Shown here one piece after another: positions 44,152 to 52,528 of a DNA stretch of 64,000 nt. The notes beneath the pieces were generated by a model. That model ran no database searches. It had not been told where the DNA came from and saw only the letters and a program-made list of their open reading frames with translations. The position numbers and the translations under genes are program-made. Every line of letters begins with the position of its first letter. Position 1 is the first letter of the stretch. This stretch comes from Salegentibacter salinarum (GTDB taxonomy: Bacteria; Bacteroidota; Bacteroidia; Flavobacteriales; Flavobacteriaceae): the NCBI RefSeq assembly GCF_900168115.1, contig NZ_FUZC01000002.1:248001-312000 (forward strand). The letters run 5' to 3'.

Positions 44152-44484
44152 CTTTTCTGAATTTTAAGGTGTCTAATATAAATTTCTTACTCATAGCCGG
44201 CTAATATAGGATAAACATAGCCGTTTTCGCAGGTATAATTTCCGGATTAGTGCTTAATTGAAATTCTTAAGTCCTCTGTCTTTAATTGGTGCTAATGGTT
44301 ACGAACAAATAACGGGAATATGGATACGGACTTATCGGCTTGATCTGTTTCTTTCCTGGTTTCTTAAATTGCACTTTTTCCAAGATGCCTGTTGACTCTA
44401 TAACCAACCATACAGGACGTCACGAAACTGTCCAATTAACCTATAGATGTCTTACATAATCTACACAATAAAATTTCAAGGCAG
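44152..44484. other. Intergenic stretch without a recognised gene
   Basis: 333 bases between two minus-strand genes. It lacks an open frame of useful length and shows no clear hairpin with a T-run, no tRNA and none of the repeat families described here. Confidence 0.5.
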
Positions 44485-45099
44485 CTATAGATAAAATTCC
44501 AGACCTGTTGAAATTATTGAATTCTTAAGGGTTGAGTCATGTCTTTTTATGTCCCTGGAATATCTCGCTCCCAGGTAAATATCTTTTGTGACCTTATAAT
44601 TTATTCCAAAGGAGATTGCCAAGGAGATTCGTAAATCATTGTCATCTTCCTCCTGGAAGTTTCCATAGTCTCCACGCCCTTCTACTATTTTACTACTATT
44701 TTTAAAAATAAATCCGGCTTGTGGCCCAGCTTCTAGGTGAAAATTATCAGAAAGTGAAAAATCAATTAAAACAGGAATATTGAATGCGTATTCATTGACG
44801 CGAATTTTTGAGATTTCCCTCCTTTCAGCTTGAGGGTCATTTAAATCATATAATATAATATTCGCATTCATGTCTGAACCCTGAAAGCTGAAGAAGACCT
44901 CTGGTTTTAAGTTAAATGTGTTATTAAGTTCAAATTTCCCAGTTCCTCCCAAATAAAATCCAGGTTTAAAACTATAGTTATCAGTGAGGTCTGAATGATA
45001 TTTAGATAAATTGAAACCGCCCTTGATGCCGTATGCTGTTTGTGCATATGAAGTTTGAAATCCTATAAAAATTAGGATAAAGATGATTTTTAATCGCAT
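44485..45099 (-). CDS. Porin-family outer-membrane protein (OMP_b-brl_2 type)
   Basis: 204 residues. The signal peptide (IFILIFIGFQTSYAQ) is followed at once by AYGIKGGFNLSKYHSDL, the typical first strand of PorT-like/OMP_b-brl_2 barrels. Later strands are GFYLGGTGKFEL, FNIPVLIDFSL, HLEAGPQAGFIF, ISFGINYKVTKDIYLGARYS and the end GLEFYL. These abundant small barrels have no known transport role. Confidence 0.87.
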   Translation of the reverse strand: MRLKIIFILIFIGFQTSYAQTAYGIKGGFNLSKYHSDLTDNYSFKPGFYLGGTGKFELNNTFNLKPEVFFSFQGSDMNANIILYDLNDPQAERREISKIRVNEYAFNIPVLIDFSLSDNFHLEAGPQAGFIFKNSSKIVEGRGDYGNFQEEDDNDLRISLAISFGINYKVTKDIYLGARYSRDIKRHDSTLKNSIISTGLEFYL

Positions 45100-45326
45100 A
45101 AATGATTTGAATTAAGATTAATGAATGAGAGCCGAAATTAAAAGAATAGTTTATCGTAGCAAATGAATGATTAGATTAATATAAAAAATTAGCGGTAAGG
45201 CGGTTTCAAAGTTGTAATGCAATAGAGCTTACTAAAAGGTTAGTTATCCAAATATATTTTTTCGTGATCCACTAGGTTGAGTCAATTTTATTTGACTTTG
45301 TGTTAGAAATGTGCCAAACTTTTTTG

Positions 45327-46463
45327 TTAATGCTCCTCAATTACTCCAGCTTTTTTCAAATGTTCTAAAACATCAGTTATTGGTAAAGCTTTAATATTTC
45401 GATTTTTAAATCCGGTTGTAGTTTTGGCCATAAAAAGGGAATTTAAGATCGCTTCTTCTGTAGCTTCAATGGCAGCCATAAATAATGGCGACATTAAATC
45501 GTTGGTAACCACTTCCTGCTCCAGGGTTGCGGTTTCTATTTTATACGGAATCCTAACGCCTTCGGCGGTTGAGAAAGCGATCACATAATCGCCGCTGCCG
45601 TTCGAAGCAATTCCGCCGGTTTTTGCGAGCCCGAGAAATGCCCGTTTCGCCAGCCGTTCCAGGTTTCGATTATTTAGCGGCGCATCGGTAGCCACTACAA
45701 TCATACATGAACCATCTACATTATTCAGCAAATCATCTTTAAAACTATATTTTCCAAGTTTTTGCCCAACCGGAACTCCGGCAATTTGCAAAACGCCGCC
45801 AAAATTACTTTGCACTAAAACGCCTAAAGTGTAACCGCCCAGACTTTCTGGCAGTTTGCGGGAAGAAGTACCTATCCCGCCTTTATAACCAAAAGCAATA
45901 GTACCGGTGCCGGCACCAACATTTCCTTCAGTAACTTTACCCGATTTAGCATTTTCTATTGCAGAAATTACATCTTCTTTCTTTACATGTTGTCCACGGA
46001 TATCATTTAAATAGCCATCGTTGGTTTCGCCTACCACCGCGTTAACTGAGCGTACGTTTTCATTCCCGGGAAGGTTCAGCGTATATTTTATCACCGCGTC
46101 CATCGCGGTTGGGACATTTAAAGTATTGGTAAGGATCACTGGTGTTTCCAAATTTCCCAGTTCGTTAATTTGGGTGCTGCCGGCCAGTTTTCCAAAACCA
46201 TTTCCAACAAAAACCGCTGCGGGGACTTTCTGCTGAAAAATATTCCCGCCGTGCGGAAGAATTGCCGTCACACCCGTCTGCACCGAATCGCCTTTCACCA
46301 AAGTGGTATGACCAACATTTACGCCTTCAACATCGGTAATGGCATTAAGTTCTCCTCGCTCCATTACCCCGATCTTCAGCGGTAATTCAGATACTCGCTG
46401 CTGGGCGCTTAGCGTATTCAAAAGGAGAAATAAAAGCATAGGGAAGAGGAGATATTTTTTCAT
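45327..46463 (-). CDS. P1-family N-terminal-nucleophile aminopeptidase (DmpA-like), exported
   Basis: 378 residues with a signal peptide (LFPMLLFLLLNTLSA). Motifs of the DmpA/BapA family: VEGVNVGHTTLVKGD, VFVGNGFGKLAGSTQINELG, VGETNDGYLNDIRG, GNVGAGTGTIAFGYKGGIGT, and ASNGSGDYVIAFST, where the Ser of GSGD is the autocleavage nucleophile. These enzymes release N-terminal L- or D-amino acids or beta-peptides after self-cleavage into two chains. Export suggests a role in peptide scavenging. Confidence 0.92.
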   Translation of the reverse strand: MKKYLLFPMLLFLLLNTLSAQQRVSELPLKIGVMERGELNAITDVEGVNVGHTTLVKGDSVQTGVTAILPHGGNIFQQKVPAAVFVGNGFGKLAGSTQINELGNLETPVILTNTLNVPTAMDAVIKYTLNLPGNENVRSVNAVVGETNDGYLNDIRGQHVKKEDVISAIENAKSGKVTEGNVGAGTGTIAFGYKGGIGTSSRKLPESLGGYTLGVLVQSNFGGVLQIAGVPVGQKLGKYSFKDDLLNNVDGSCMIVVATDAPLNNRNLERLAKRAFLGLAKTGGIASNGSGDYVIAFSTAEGVRIPYKIETATLEQEVVTNDLMSPLFMAAIEATEEAILNSLFMAKTTTGFKNRNIKALPITDVLEHLKKAGVIEEH

Positions 46464-46591
46464 TTATAAGTAGTTTCTTAAGTATTTGATAGATTGGAAA
46501 GTTACAAAATAGTTTAAATGGCTATTTATGAAATTATTAAAAGCATTTTTTTCAACGGCCTGCTTTTAGTAAATCCTTTTTCGCAGAATAT

Positions 46592-46743
46592 GTGTACAAA
46601 ACCCCGAGATTCAGGATGGTCGATTTTTTCAATCGATCATCCGCAGGGTTTTGTGCACGGTTTTTGACATTTTGCCAAAAAATTCCTTGAAAAAGGCGTC
46701 TTTTTCTTTGATTCGTTTCTTTTGGACGAGCAAAAGAAATGAA
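46592..46743. repeat. Structured intergenic repeat with nested palindromes
   Basis: A 67-base nested hairpin comes first: GTGTACAAAACCC (46592-46604) with GGGTTTTGTGCAC (46646-46658), and inside it GGATGGTCGATT (46614-46625) with AATCGATCATCC (46631-46642), each with one mismatch. About 55 bases later, TTTCTTTTG-GACGAG-CAAAAGAAA (46716-46739) closes the unit. A minus-strand frame of 79 codons crosses it but looks like a by-product of the repeat. Confidence 0.6.
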
Positions 46744-46854
46744 GGGCCGATATAAATCAACCTTAGATTTCTCAGTAGAAATAGCAAACATGAAAAGATA
46801 GTGTGGAAGTTATTCCTTTCAATATTAACCCGCTGTAGTTCAAATTATAGATTG

Positions 46855-46862
46855 TATCTTTG
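46855..46862 (+). promoter_or_regulatory. Putative -7 box 180 bases upstream of rimO
   Basis: TATCTTTG fits TAnnTTTG. If used, the rimO transcript would carry a leader of about 170 bases that includes the structured repeat 46900-47001. A matching TTG at the -33 position is not seen, so support is moderate. Confidence 0.4.
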
Positions 46863-46899
46863 CACCCGCTTTTAAGAAGCTGTCTGAATATTTTTTAGA

Positions 46900-47001
46900 C
46901 GTCATCCTGAACTTGCTTCAGAGCCTGCTCCGAAATTTGTTCGGAGATCCAGGTTGTTGAGAATCAAGTTGAATTTCCCGACAGTTCGGAGTCGTGTGAC
47001 G
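46900..47001 (+). repeat. Dispersed repeat, three-module form (copy 4)
   Basis: CGTCATCCTGAACTTGCTTC, then CTGCTCCGAAATTTGTTCGG, then a diverged third module (TTTCCCGACAGTTCGGAGTC) and the end GTGACG. It lies in front of rimO rather than behind a gene. The flanks AAGCT (from about 46877) and AGCTT (about 47021) are only a partial outer stem. Confidence 0.75.
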
Positions 47002-47040
47002 AAAAGAATGTATAGAAGTAGCTTTGAAAATTAGAATTAT

Positions 47041-48390
47041 ATGAGGACAAAGTCGATAAAGAAGAACCGTATTAATGTAGTAACCCTAGGTTGCAGCAAG
47101 AATGTGTATGATAGTGAGGTGTTGATGGGGCAGCTTAAGGGCAACAATAAAGACGTGGTGCACGAGCAGGACGGCAATATTGTGGTGATTAATACCTGCG
47201 GATTTATAGACAACGCCAAGGAAGAATCGGTAAATACTATTTTAGAATTTGTAGAGCAAAAGCAGCAGGGCGAAGTTGATAAGGTTTTTGTTACGGGCTG
47301 TTTGAGCGAGCGTTACAAACCCGATCTTCAAAAGGAAATTCCCGATGTCGACCAGTATTTTGGAACTACAGAACTTCCGGGATTATTAAAAGCCCTAGAA
47401 GCCGATTATAAACATGAATTGCTGGGTGAACGTTTAACAACTACGCCTAAGAATTACGCTTACCTTAAAATTGCTGAAGGTTGCGACCGCCCCTGTTCTT
47501 TTTGCGCTATTCCTTTAATGCGCGGCGGGCATAAATCTACCCCGATTGAAGATCTGGTAAAAGAAGCTAAAAACCTTGCCGCAAATGGTGTAAAGGAATT
47601 GATTCTTATCGCGCAGGATTTAACTTATTACGGACTCGATCTATACAAAAAGCGAAACCTTGCCGAATTACTGGAAAACCTGGCAAAGGTTGACGGCATT
47701 GAGTGGATTCGTTTGCATTACGCATTCCCAACCGGTTTCCCAATGGATGTACTGGATGTGATGAAACGCGAACCAAAGATTTGTAATTATATCGATATTC
47801 CGCTGCAGCATATCAATACCGAATTATTGAAATCTATGCGCCGCGGAACCACCCACGAAAAAACCACAAAACTGCTTAAAGATTTCAGGAAATTTGTTCC
47901 CGAAATGGCGATTAGAACTACACTAATTGTAGGTTATCCCGGTGAGACCGAAGAACAGTTTCAGGAATTAAAAGATTGGGTAGAAGAGATGCGTTTTGAG
48001 CGATTGGGTTGTTTTACCTATTCCCATGAAGAAAATACGCACGCTTATAACCTGGAAGACGACGTTCCGCAAGAAGTGAAGCAAGATCGCGCCAACCAGA
48101 TTATGGAAATCCAGAGCCAGATTTCCTGGGAATTGAACCAGCAGAAAATCGGGCAGGTATTTAAAGTGGTGATCGATAGAAAAGAAGGAAATTATTTTGT
48201 TGGAAGAACCGAGTTTGATTCTCCCGATGTTGATAATGAAGTGCTAATTGATGCAACTTCAATTTACCTGAAAACCGGGGAGTTCTACGAAGTCAAAGTA
48301 ACCGATGCCGCGGATTTCGACTTATATGCCGAACCGGTGCACGCGGCTCCAAAACCACAAAGAAAAGAATTGAAAGTAAAGAGCGTTTAA
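47041..48390 (+). CDS. rimO: Ribosomal protein S12 methylthiotransferase RimO
   Basis: 449 residues. The MTTase N domain carries the three cluster cysteines (VTLGCSKNVYDSE, INTCGFIDNAKEES, VTGCLSERY). The radical-SAM core has CDRPCSFCAIPLMRGGHKS, and the TRAM domain is at the C-terminus (IGQVFKVVIDRKEGNYFVGR). The enzyme adds a methylthio group to Asp89 of S12 using two 4Fe-4S clusters. The long gap upstream holds the structured repeats at 46592-46743 and 46900-47001. Confidence 0.97.
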   Translation: MRTKSIKKNRINVVTLGCSKNVYDSEVLMGQLKGNNKDVVHEQDGNIVVINTCGFIDNAKEESVNTILEFVEQKQQGEVDKVFVTGCLSERYKPDLQKEIPDVDQYFGTTELPGLLKALEADYKHELLGERLTTTPKNYAYLKIAEGCDRPCSFCAIPLMRGGHKSTPIEDLVKEAKNLAANGVKELILIAQDLTYYGLDLYKKRNLAELLENLAKVDGIEWIRLHYAFPTGFPMDVLDVMKREPKICNYIDIPLQHINTELLKSMRRGTTHEKTTKLLKDFRKFVPEMAIRTTLIVGYPGETEEQFQELKDWVEEMRFERLGCFTYSHEENTHAYNLEDDVPQEVKQDRANQIMEIQSQISWELNQQKIGQVFKVVIDRKEGNYFVGRTEFDSPDVDNEVLIDATSIYLKTGEFYEVKVTDAADFDLYAEPVHAAPKPQRKELKVKSV

Positions 48391-48454
48391 TAGCACCCGG
48401 ATAATTTGCTTTAATTTCAATTTAGACAATTAAGTAAATCATTTTAAAGAAAAA

Positions 48455-48498
48455 AGTTTACTCAATAATCGAGATTTAAATACTACCGAGGTAGTTCG
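48455..48498 (-). repeat. Dispersed repeat, CTCGATTATCGAG family (copy 4, inverted)
   Basis: GTTTACTCAATAATCGAGAT followed by TTAAATACTACCGAGGTAGT. It lies between the convergent ends of rimO and the gene at 48510. One arm has CTCAA in place of CTCGA, so the stem has one mismatch. The second small palindrome CTACCGAGGTAG is next to it. Confidence 0.65.
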
Positions 48499-48509
48499 AT
48501 TTACATTTA

Positions 48510-49811
48510 TTAAATTCCAAAAGGATAAGTTTCCGGGGTCAATTCTGTTTTTGGTTGTAAATTCAACGGGTGCAGGGCTGTGGTTTTATCCAGATGTATA
48601 AACGCATCATAACGTTCCGACATCCTCGATGGAACATAATTCCCGCGTTCCCTGTCCGGATGGTAAACTACCCCAATTGCGCGGTGTTTCATCTTTTCAG
48701 AAAAAGCGTCATTTAATTCCTGATTTTCATCAAAAATTATAAGTTTATTTTCCGGGTCACTTTTATGTAATCTATGTTCTACACTGTCCTGGATTGCTTC
48801 GGAAACTTTCATCTTCTGCATAGGTGCTCCCCAGTTTCTACCGGCCATAACAGATCCTGAATAAGAACCAAAACCAACCAGTACAATATCTTCTTTGCTG
48901 TGCTGTTCCCTTATTAATTGGCCTACATTGACCAATCCACTTGCGGCCATATCTGTTGCCCGTGCATCTCCAATATGAGTGTTATGCTCCCAAATGATCA
49001 CTTTAGCCTCTTCATGGTGATGAGCCATAAGTCGGTTTAATGTTTCCACCATATGTCGGTCCCTAACATTCCATGAATCGTCACCAAACCCGGCCATAGC
49101 TTTATAATATTTTTCAGCGTTTGCCATAACTAAAGCATTCAACTCGGCGTTTAAACCTGCTTCTTCAGCGCTGTCATAGCTATGTGCTTTTTCTCTAACT
49201 TCTTTTAACAATTGGACCACCTCATTCTTACAATCTCCTTTTGAAGTAGAGAAAATTGAGGCATAGGAATCTTTTGCTTTAAAAGGTTCAAAACAATTAA
49301 GAGCATCTTTTGCTAATTCAGCCGTGGCAGGGTCTTCCTTCTGGAGATAATTAACTATGGAATCCATAGATTCCCAGAGACTATAGACATCAAGACCATA
49401 GAAGCCAATTTTTTCTTCCTGCTTTTTATTCAAATTAAAATCTTTTAACCAGTTTGCGAAAGCAGCAATTTCCCAATTAGCCCACATCCAAGTAGGCCAG
49501 CGATTAAATTCTTTTAATACATCCTGAATATTTTCGCCGGAATTCTTATAAGATTTAATCCATTTATTGATCTTATAACAATCGGGCCAGTCACCTTCAA
49601 CAGCAATAAAGGAAAATCCTTTTTCATTTATAAGACGTTTTGATATTTGTGCACGCCAGGTATAATATTCGTGGGTTCCGTGACTGGCTTCCCCCAGAAG
49701 CACATATTTTGCATCCCCTATTTTTTCCAGTAAAGGATCTAAATCGGCAGAATTTTCCAGCCGGTGATAAAATTTTTCAACTTCAGGTTTTTGAATTTTA
49801 TCTATAGACAT
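48510..49811 (-). CDS. Erythromycin-esterase family protein
   Basis: 433 residues. Motifs of the EreA/EreB-like family are in order: LGEASHGTHEYYTWRA with the catalytic-type Glu and His, FIAVEGDWPDCYKINKW, FYGLDVYSLWESM and IIWEHNTHIGDARATDM. Some members hydrolyse the macrolide lactone ring, but most chromosomal ones have no known substrate and need not confer resistance. No signal peptide, so probably cytoplasmic. No resistance or mobile gene is adjacent. Confidence 0.9.
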   Translation of the reverse strand: MSIDKIQKPEVEKFYHRLENSADLDPLLEKIGDAKYVLLGEASHGTHEYYTWRAQISKRLINEKGFSFIAVEGDWPDCYKINKWIKSYKNSGENIQDVLKEFNRWPTWMWANWEIAAFANWLKDFNLNKKQEEKIGFYGLDVYSLWESMDSIVNYLQKEDPATAELAKDALNCFEPFKAKDSYASIFSTSKGDCKNEVVQLLKEVREKAHSYDSAEEAGLNAELNALVMANAEKYYKAMAGFGDDSWNVRDRHMVETLNRLMAHHHEEAKVIIWEHNTHIGDARATDMAASGLVNVGQLIREQHSKEDIVLVGFGSYSGSVMAGRNWGAPMQKMKVSEAIQDSVEHRLHKSDPENKLIIFDENQELNDAFSEKMKHRAIGVVYHPDRERGNYVPSRMSERYDAFIHLDKTTALHPLNLQPKTELTPETYPFGI

Positions 49812-49931
49812 GTTTAAGATTTTGGGTTAACATCCTTAAGATAAGTATTTAACAAGAATAAATCATTTTGGGAGATTATAAAAAAATTATAAAATCCTCA
49901 GTTTAAAAGGGGAAAGTTATTTACGAGAATT

Positions 49932-50636
49932 TCAGGCTTTGGAATTGCTGTTTTTTCTCCTCTTTTTATAATCGATTAAAATATAAATAGCGTAAGCAAC
50001 CAGGCCAACGCCACCTATCCAATATAGTCCCTCTTTCAATTTAGAGGGATCTTCCGAAAAATAGGCGATCGCTAAGGTTAATGGAACCATTCCACAGAGG
50101 GTGGCATAAATAAACTTTTTTAACTCCATTCCCAGCATGCCGGCAATAAAACTGATGGAATCGTTAGATAAAAAAGGAGAGATCCTGAATAATATTACAG
50201 AGCCAAATCCATAATTTCCAATCCAGAAATCCATTTTCTTCAATTTATCCTCACCAAATATTTTAGTAAGAAATACTCCTTTTAATTTTTCACCAATAAA
50301 ATATCCGATATAAGAAGCCAGAACTACTCCAGTTAACGAAATCAGGCTTCCCCACCAAAAACCATATGCCATAACCGCCACAATTATGGGAATCCAGGAA
50401 GGGAAAATAATTAGGAACATTTGAAGTATAATAAACAGGATAATAGCTACCGGCCCCCAAACGCCGAAATCTTTAAAATAAGCCCGGGTAATATCTGTAT
50501 TTCCATTGGTTAAAACCCTTATGGTGGTATCTACGAATTCTCTAAAAGACGGGAGGCTAAAATAAGCTGCTAGTAATAAAAGTAATATTACTCCCGAAAG
50601 AAAAAAAGAAGAATATTTAGAAACTGAATTCTTCAA
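49932..50636 (-). CDS. TVP38/TMEM64-family membrane protein (SNARE-associated/DedA-like)
   Basis: 234 residues with five to six hydrophobic segments. The family core is IIVAVMAYGFWWGSLISLTG, then GEKLKGVF and GSVILFRISPFLSNDSISF, with the FR-x-SPF-x-x-x-D pattern of the VTT domain. DedA-like proteins act as lipid flippases or scramblases in envelope maintenance. The basic C-terminus (YKKRRKNSN) should be cytoplasmic. The next gene on the strand (DUF2459) lies 88 bases downstream. Confidence 0.88.
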   Translation of the reverse strand: MKNSVSKYSSFFLSGVILLLLLAAYFSLPSFREFVDTTIRVLTNGNTDITRAYFKDFGVWGPVAIILFIILQMFLIIFPSWIPIIVAVMAYGFWWGSLISLTGVVLASYIGYFIGEKLKGVFLTKIFGEDKLKKMDFWIGNYGFGSVILFRISPFLSNDSISFIAGMLGMELKKFIYATLCGMVPLTLAIAYFSEDPSKLKEGLYWIGGVGLVAYAIYILIDYKKRRKNSNSKA

Positions 50637-50724
50637 AGCTGGTTATAATTTTAATTAAAGCTATGAAATTATAAAATTAATAGCTCTTAAAGTTGCATTT
50701 TTTCTTCCCGTTGAAGTTCTAGCT

Positions 50725-51399
50725 TTAGCGATATTGATAAAATATTCCCTGCGGAAAAGGTGTCCATAAACAGGCCTTAAGTCCGGCGTATTTTAATGCG
50801 GAATTTGTCCAGGTATTACAGGTTTTAAAAAGGCTAAAAGAAGTTTTGGCTAAATAGAATGCGTCGTCGCGATAATAATGTAAATCTTGTACCGGCTGAA
50901 TTTCTACTGATTTTTGAATATTTGACTTTTCTAAAATATACTTACTCAGTTTTTTATACTGATCTTCAGTAACTGAAATTTTTACCAGGTTTTCTGAAAC
51001 TGGTACTTTTTGATAAAACCGGGTGTGCAGGGCGCTTTGAGATTTTAAGAAAAGTGCTTTAAAAGCAACATTCAGTTTTAGATCTTCCCACTGCGGTGTA
51101 TTTCGGTAAAAATTTAGATCACCCCAACCAAACCCGATAATTTCTGAGTTTTTTGGATTTGCTAAAGTATGTTCCGGTTTAAAAATGCTATCCCAATTAA
51201 TAATATAAGAACGTACCGGAAGCAAAATATCGGTATGCATATCCTGTTTATAAAGATAGATTTCAATATCCGACTTTTTAGTTTCGTGTTTAGAATTCAC
51301 CGGGATTATAGATCCAATCAACGCTACAACCAGGTAAATTACAGGCGGCGCTAACAGAATTAAAATGAATTTTATGAAATAGCGAAAACCTTGTTTCAT
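50725..51399 (-). CDS. DUF2459 family protein
   Basis: 224 residues with one N-terminal transmembrane helix (FILILLAPPVIYLVVALIGS). The DUF2459 pattern is visible: DMHTDILLPVRSYI, IGFGWGDLNFYRNTPQWEDL, and FKTCNTWTNSALKYAGLKAC. The Cys, His and N/D distribution is that of a possible papain-like or NlpC-like hydrolase, and the domain probably lies in the periplasm. The function is not established. Confidence 0.85.
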   Translation of the reverse strand: MKQGFRYFIKFILILLAPPVIYLVVALIGSIIPVNSKHETKKSDIEIYLYKQDMHTDILLPVRSYIINWDSIFKPEHTLANPKNSEIIGFGWGDLNFYRNTPQWEDLKLNVAFKALFLKSQSALHTRFYQKVPVSENLVKISVTEDQYKKLSKYILEKSNIQKSVEIQPVQDLHYYRDDAFYLAKTSFSLFKTCNTWTNSALKYAGLKACLWTPFPQGIFYQYR

Positions 51400-51420
51400 A
51401 GGTTTAAGGTATTGATTTTT

Positions 51421-51516
51421 CCGTCAGTTCGAGGAAATTTCATAGACGATAGCCGAAAAACCCTATCGAGAATTTCTCTAAACACTCCGGATTCCATCGG
51501 GCCACTCGAAGTGACA
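51421..51516 (-). repeat. GIY-YIG-flanking repeat, downstream copy
   Basis: Read on the minus strand: TGTCACTTCGAGTGGCCCGA, TGGAATCCGGAGTG, GAGAAATTCTCGATAGGG, TTTTTCGGCTATCGTCT, and the end TCCTCGAACTGACGG. It starts 28 bases after the GIY-YIG stop codon and has the same orientation as the upstream copy. It carries the small palindrome GAGAA-A-TTCTC. Confidence 0.8.
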
Positions 51517-51544
51517 GTAGCGGGATTAACTAAACAGCGAGTTT

Positions 51545-51843
51545 CTAATGCCTACTTTTTAAAGTTTTCTTAGCCAGATTTGATAACGCATCAAAACTTC
51601 CATCTATCAAAGCTTTCTTTTTAGCTTGAGACCATTTCTTAATTTGTTTGTCTCGTAAAATAGCATAATTAATGTCTGTAAATTCGGAAAAAACAACAAT
51701 TTTAAAGGTGGTCTTTTTGCGGTATAACTATCTGGATGGGCGCCCGAGTGATGTTCTACTATCCTTTTTTCGAGATTAGAGGTGACGCCAGTATAATAAA
51801 TTTTATCTGCGCCTTCCTGAATATATATATAACTAACCCTCAT
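51545..51843 (-). pseudogene. GIY-YIG nuclease, frameshifted in a homopolymer
   Basis: It starts MRVSYIYIQEGADKIYYTGV and TSNLEKRIVEHHSG, with the GIY-YIG motif and the catalytic Arg. After SYTA the frame derails. Adding one A to the run of five (51714-51718 as T on the plus strand) restores KKTTFKIVVFSEFTDINYAI, LRDKQIKKWSQAKKKALIDG and the end SNLAKKTLKSRH. This gives the usual length of about 99 residues, including the Glu (FSEF) of the family. It is bracketed by two direct copies of one repeat. Confidence 0.85.
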
Positions 51844-51894
51844 ATGAATGTCTCTAAAGTAAAAATAAGTTAATAAGTTTTTGTTATTAATCCT

Positions 51895-51982
51895 GCAGTT
51901 CCAGTTGATTTTAAGGCGATAGCCGAAAAATCGAGAACTTCTCGATTCAATCACGATTACATCGGGACCACTCAAAGTGACA
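51895..51982 (-). repeat. GIY-YIG-flanking repeat, upstream copy
   Basis: On the minus strand: TGTCACTTTGAGTGGTCCCG, ATGTAATCGTGATT, GAATCGAGAAGTTCTCGATT, TTTCGGCTATCGCCT. It aligns with 51421-51516 over its whole length and lies 51 bases before the GIY-YIG start codon. Its inner palindrome is longer: AATCGAGAA-G-TTCTCGATT. Confidence 0.8.
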
Positions 51983-52115
51983 CTTTATCCGGTGAGGAAG
52001 AGGAGGGATTCCACGTAGGAGAAAAAAGGGGGTGGTGGCATCTGCCGGGTTAAAAATCCCCATCCAAATTTTTAAAATAATTATTTTCTTGGTTTAATTA
52101 TTTAGCGACCGCCTG

Positions 52116-52528
52116 ATGCAGAAAATAGTAAAACATACCAGCTTTTTAAAGAAGAATCTGTACTTTATTTTCGCGGTTTTCTGGATACTTTTGGGCCTGG
52201 TAAATTACATTTTTACTGAGGGGAGAGGAGCCATTTTAATTTCTTCCTTGTATTTTATTTCAGGTTTATAAAATGCCTGGCTGGCTTATGAACAAAAAGA
52301 TAGAAATACCGAATATATAGCCTGGGACGATGAAAAATTGATTGTAGCGAGGCCACATCAACAACCGAAAACTTATAATTTAGTTCGGAATTAAAGATTC
52401 ATCTAAGCAATTATCAGTTAATTATAAAGGCACCAAAAGCTACAGGCGGTATGGTAGAGCTTAAAGGTTTTTCAGAAGAAAATCTGGAATTACTTCGGGA
52501 GAAATTTGCTAAACCGGCTATAGCCTAA
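52116..52528 (+). pseudogene. Small membrane protein with PH-like C-terminal part, broken twice
   Basis: MQKIVKHTSFLKKNLYFIFA and FWILLGLVNYIF begin a protein with two membrane helices. TAA interrupts at 52269-52271 (after YFISGL), then NAWLAYEQKDRNTEYIAWDD and EKLIVARPHQQPKTYN follow in the same frame. At a run of three T (52379-52381) one base is missing; with it the frame continues FSSELKIHLSNYQLIIKAPK, GGMVELKGFSEENLELLREK and ends at 52528. No named family is evident. Confidence 0.7.

Noticed and set aside
46552-46791. 79-codon minus-strand frame across the 46.6 kb gap
   Set aside because: It coincides with the nested palindromes of a repeat element and has an unlikely composition; it is better explained as a by-product of the repeat.
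48510-49811. Macrolide-resistance gene
   Set aside because: The family match is clear, but chromosomal members often have other substrates, and no resistance context or mobile element is adjacent.
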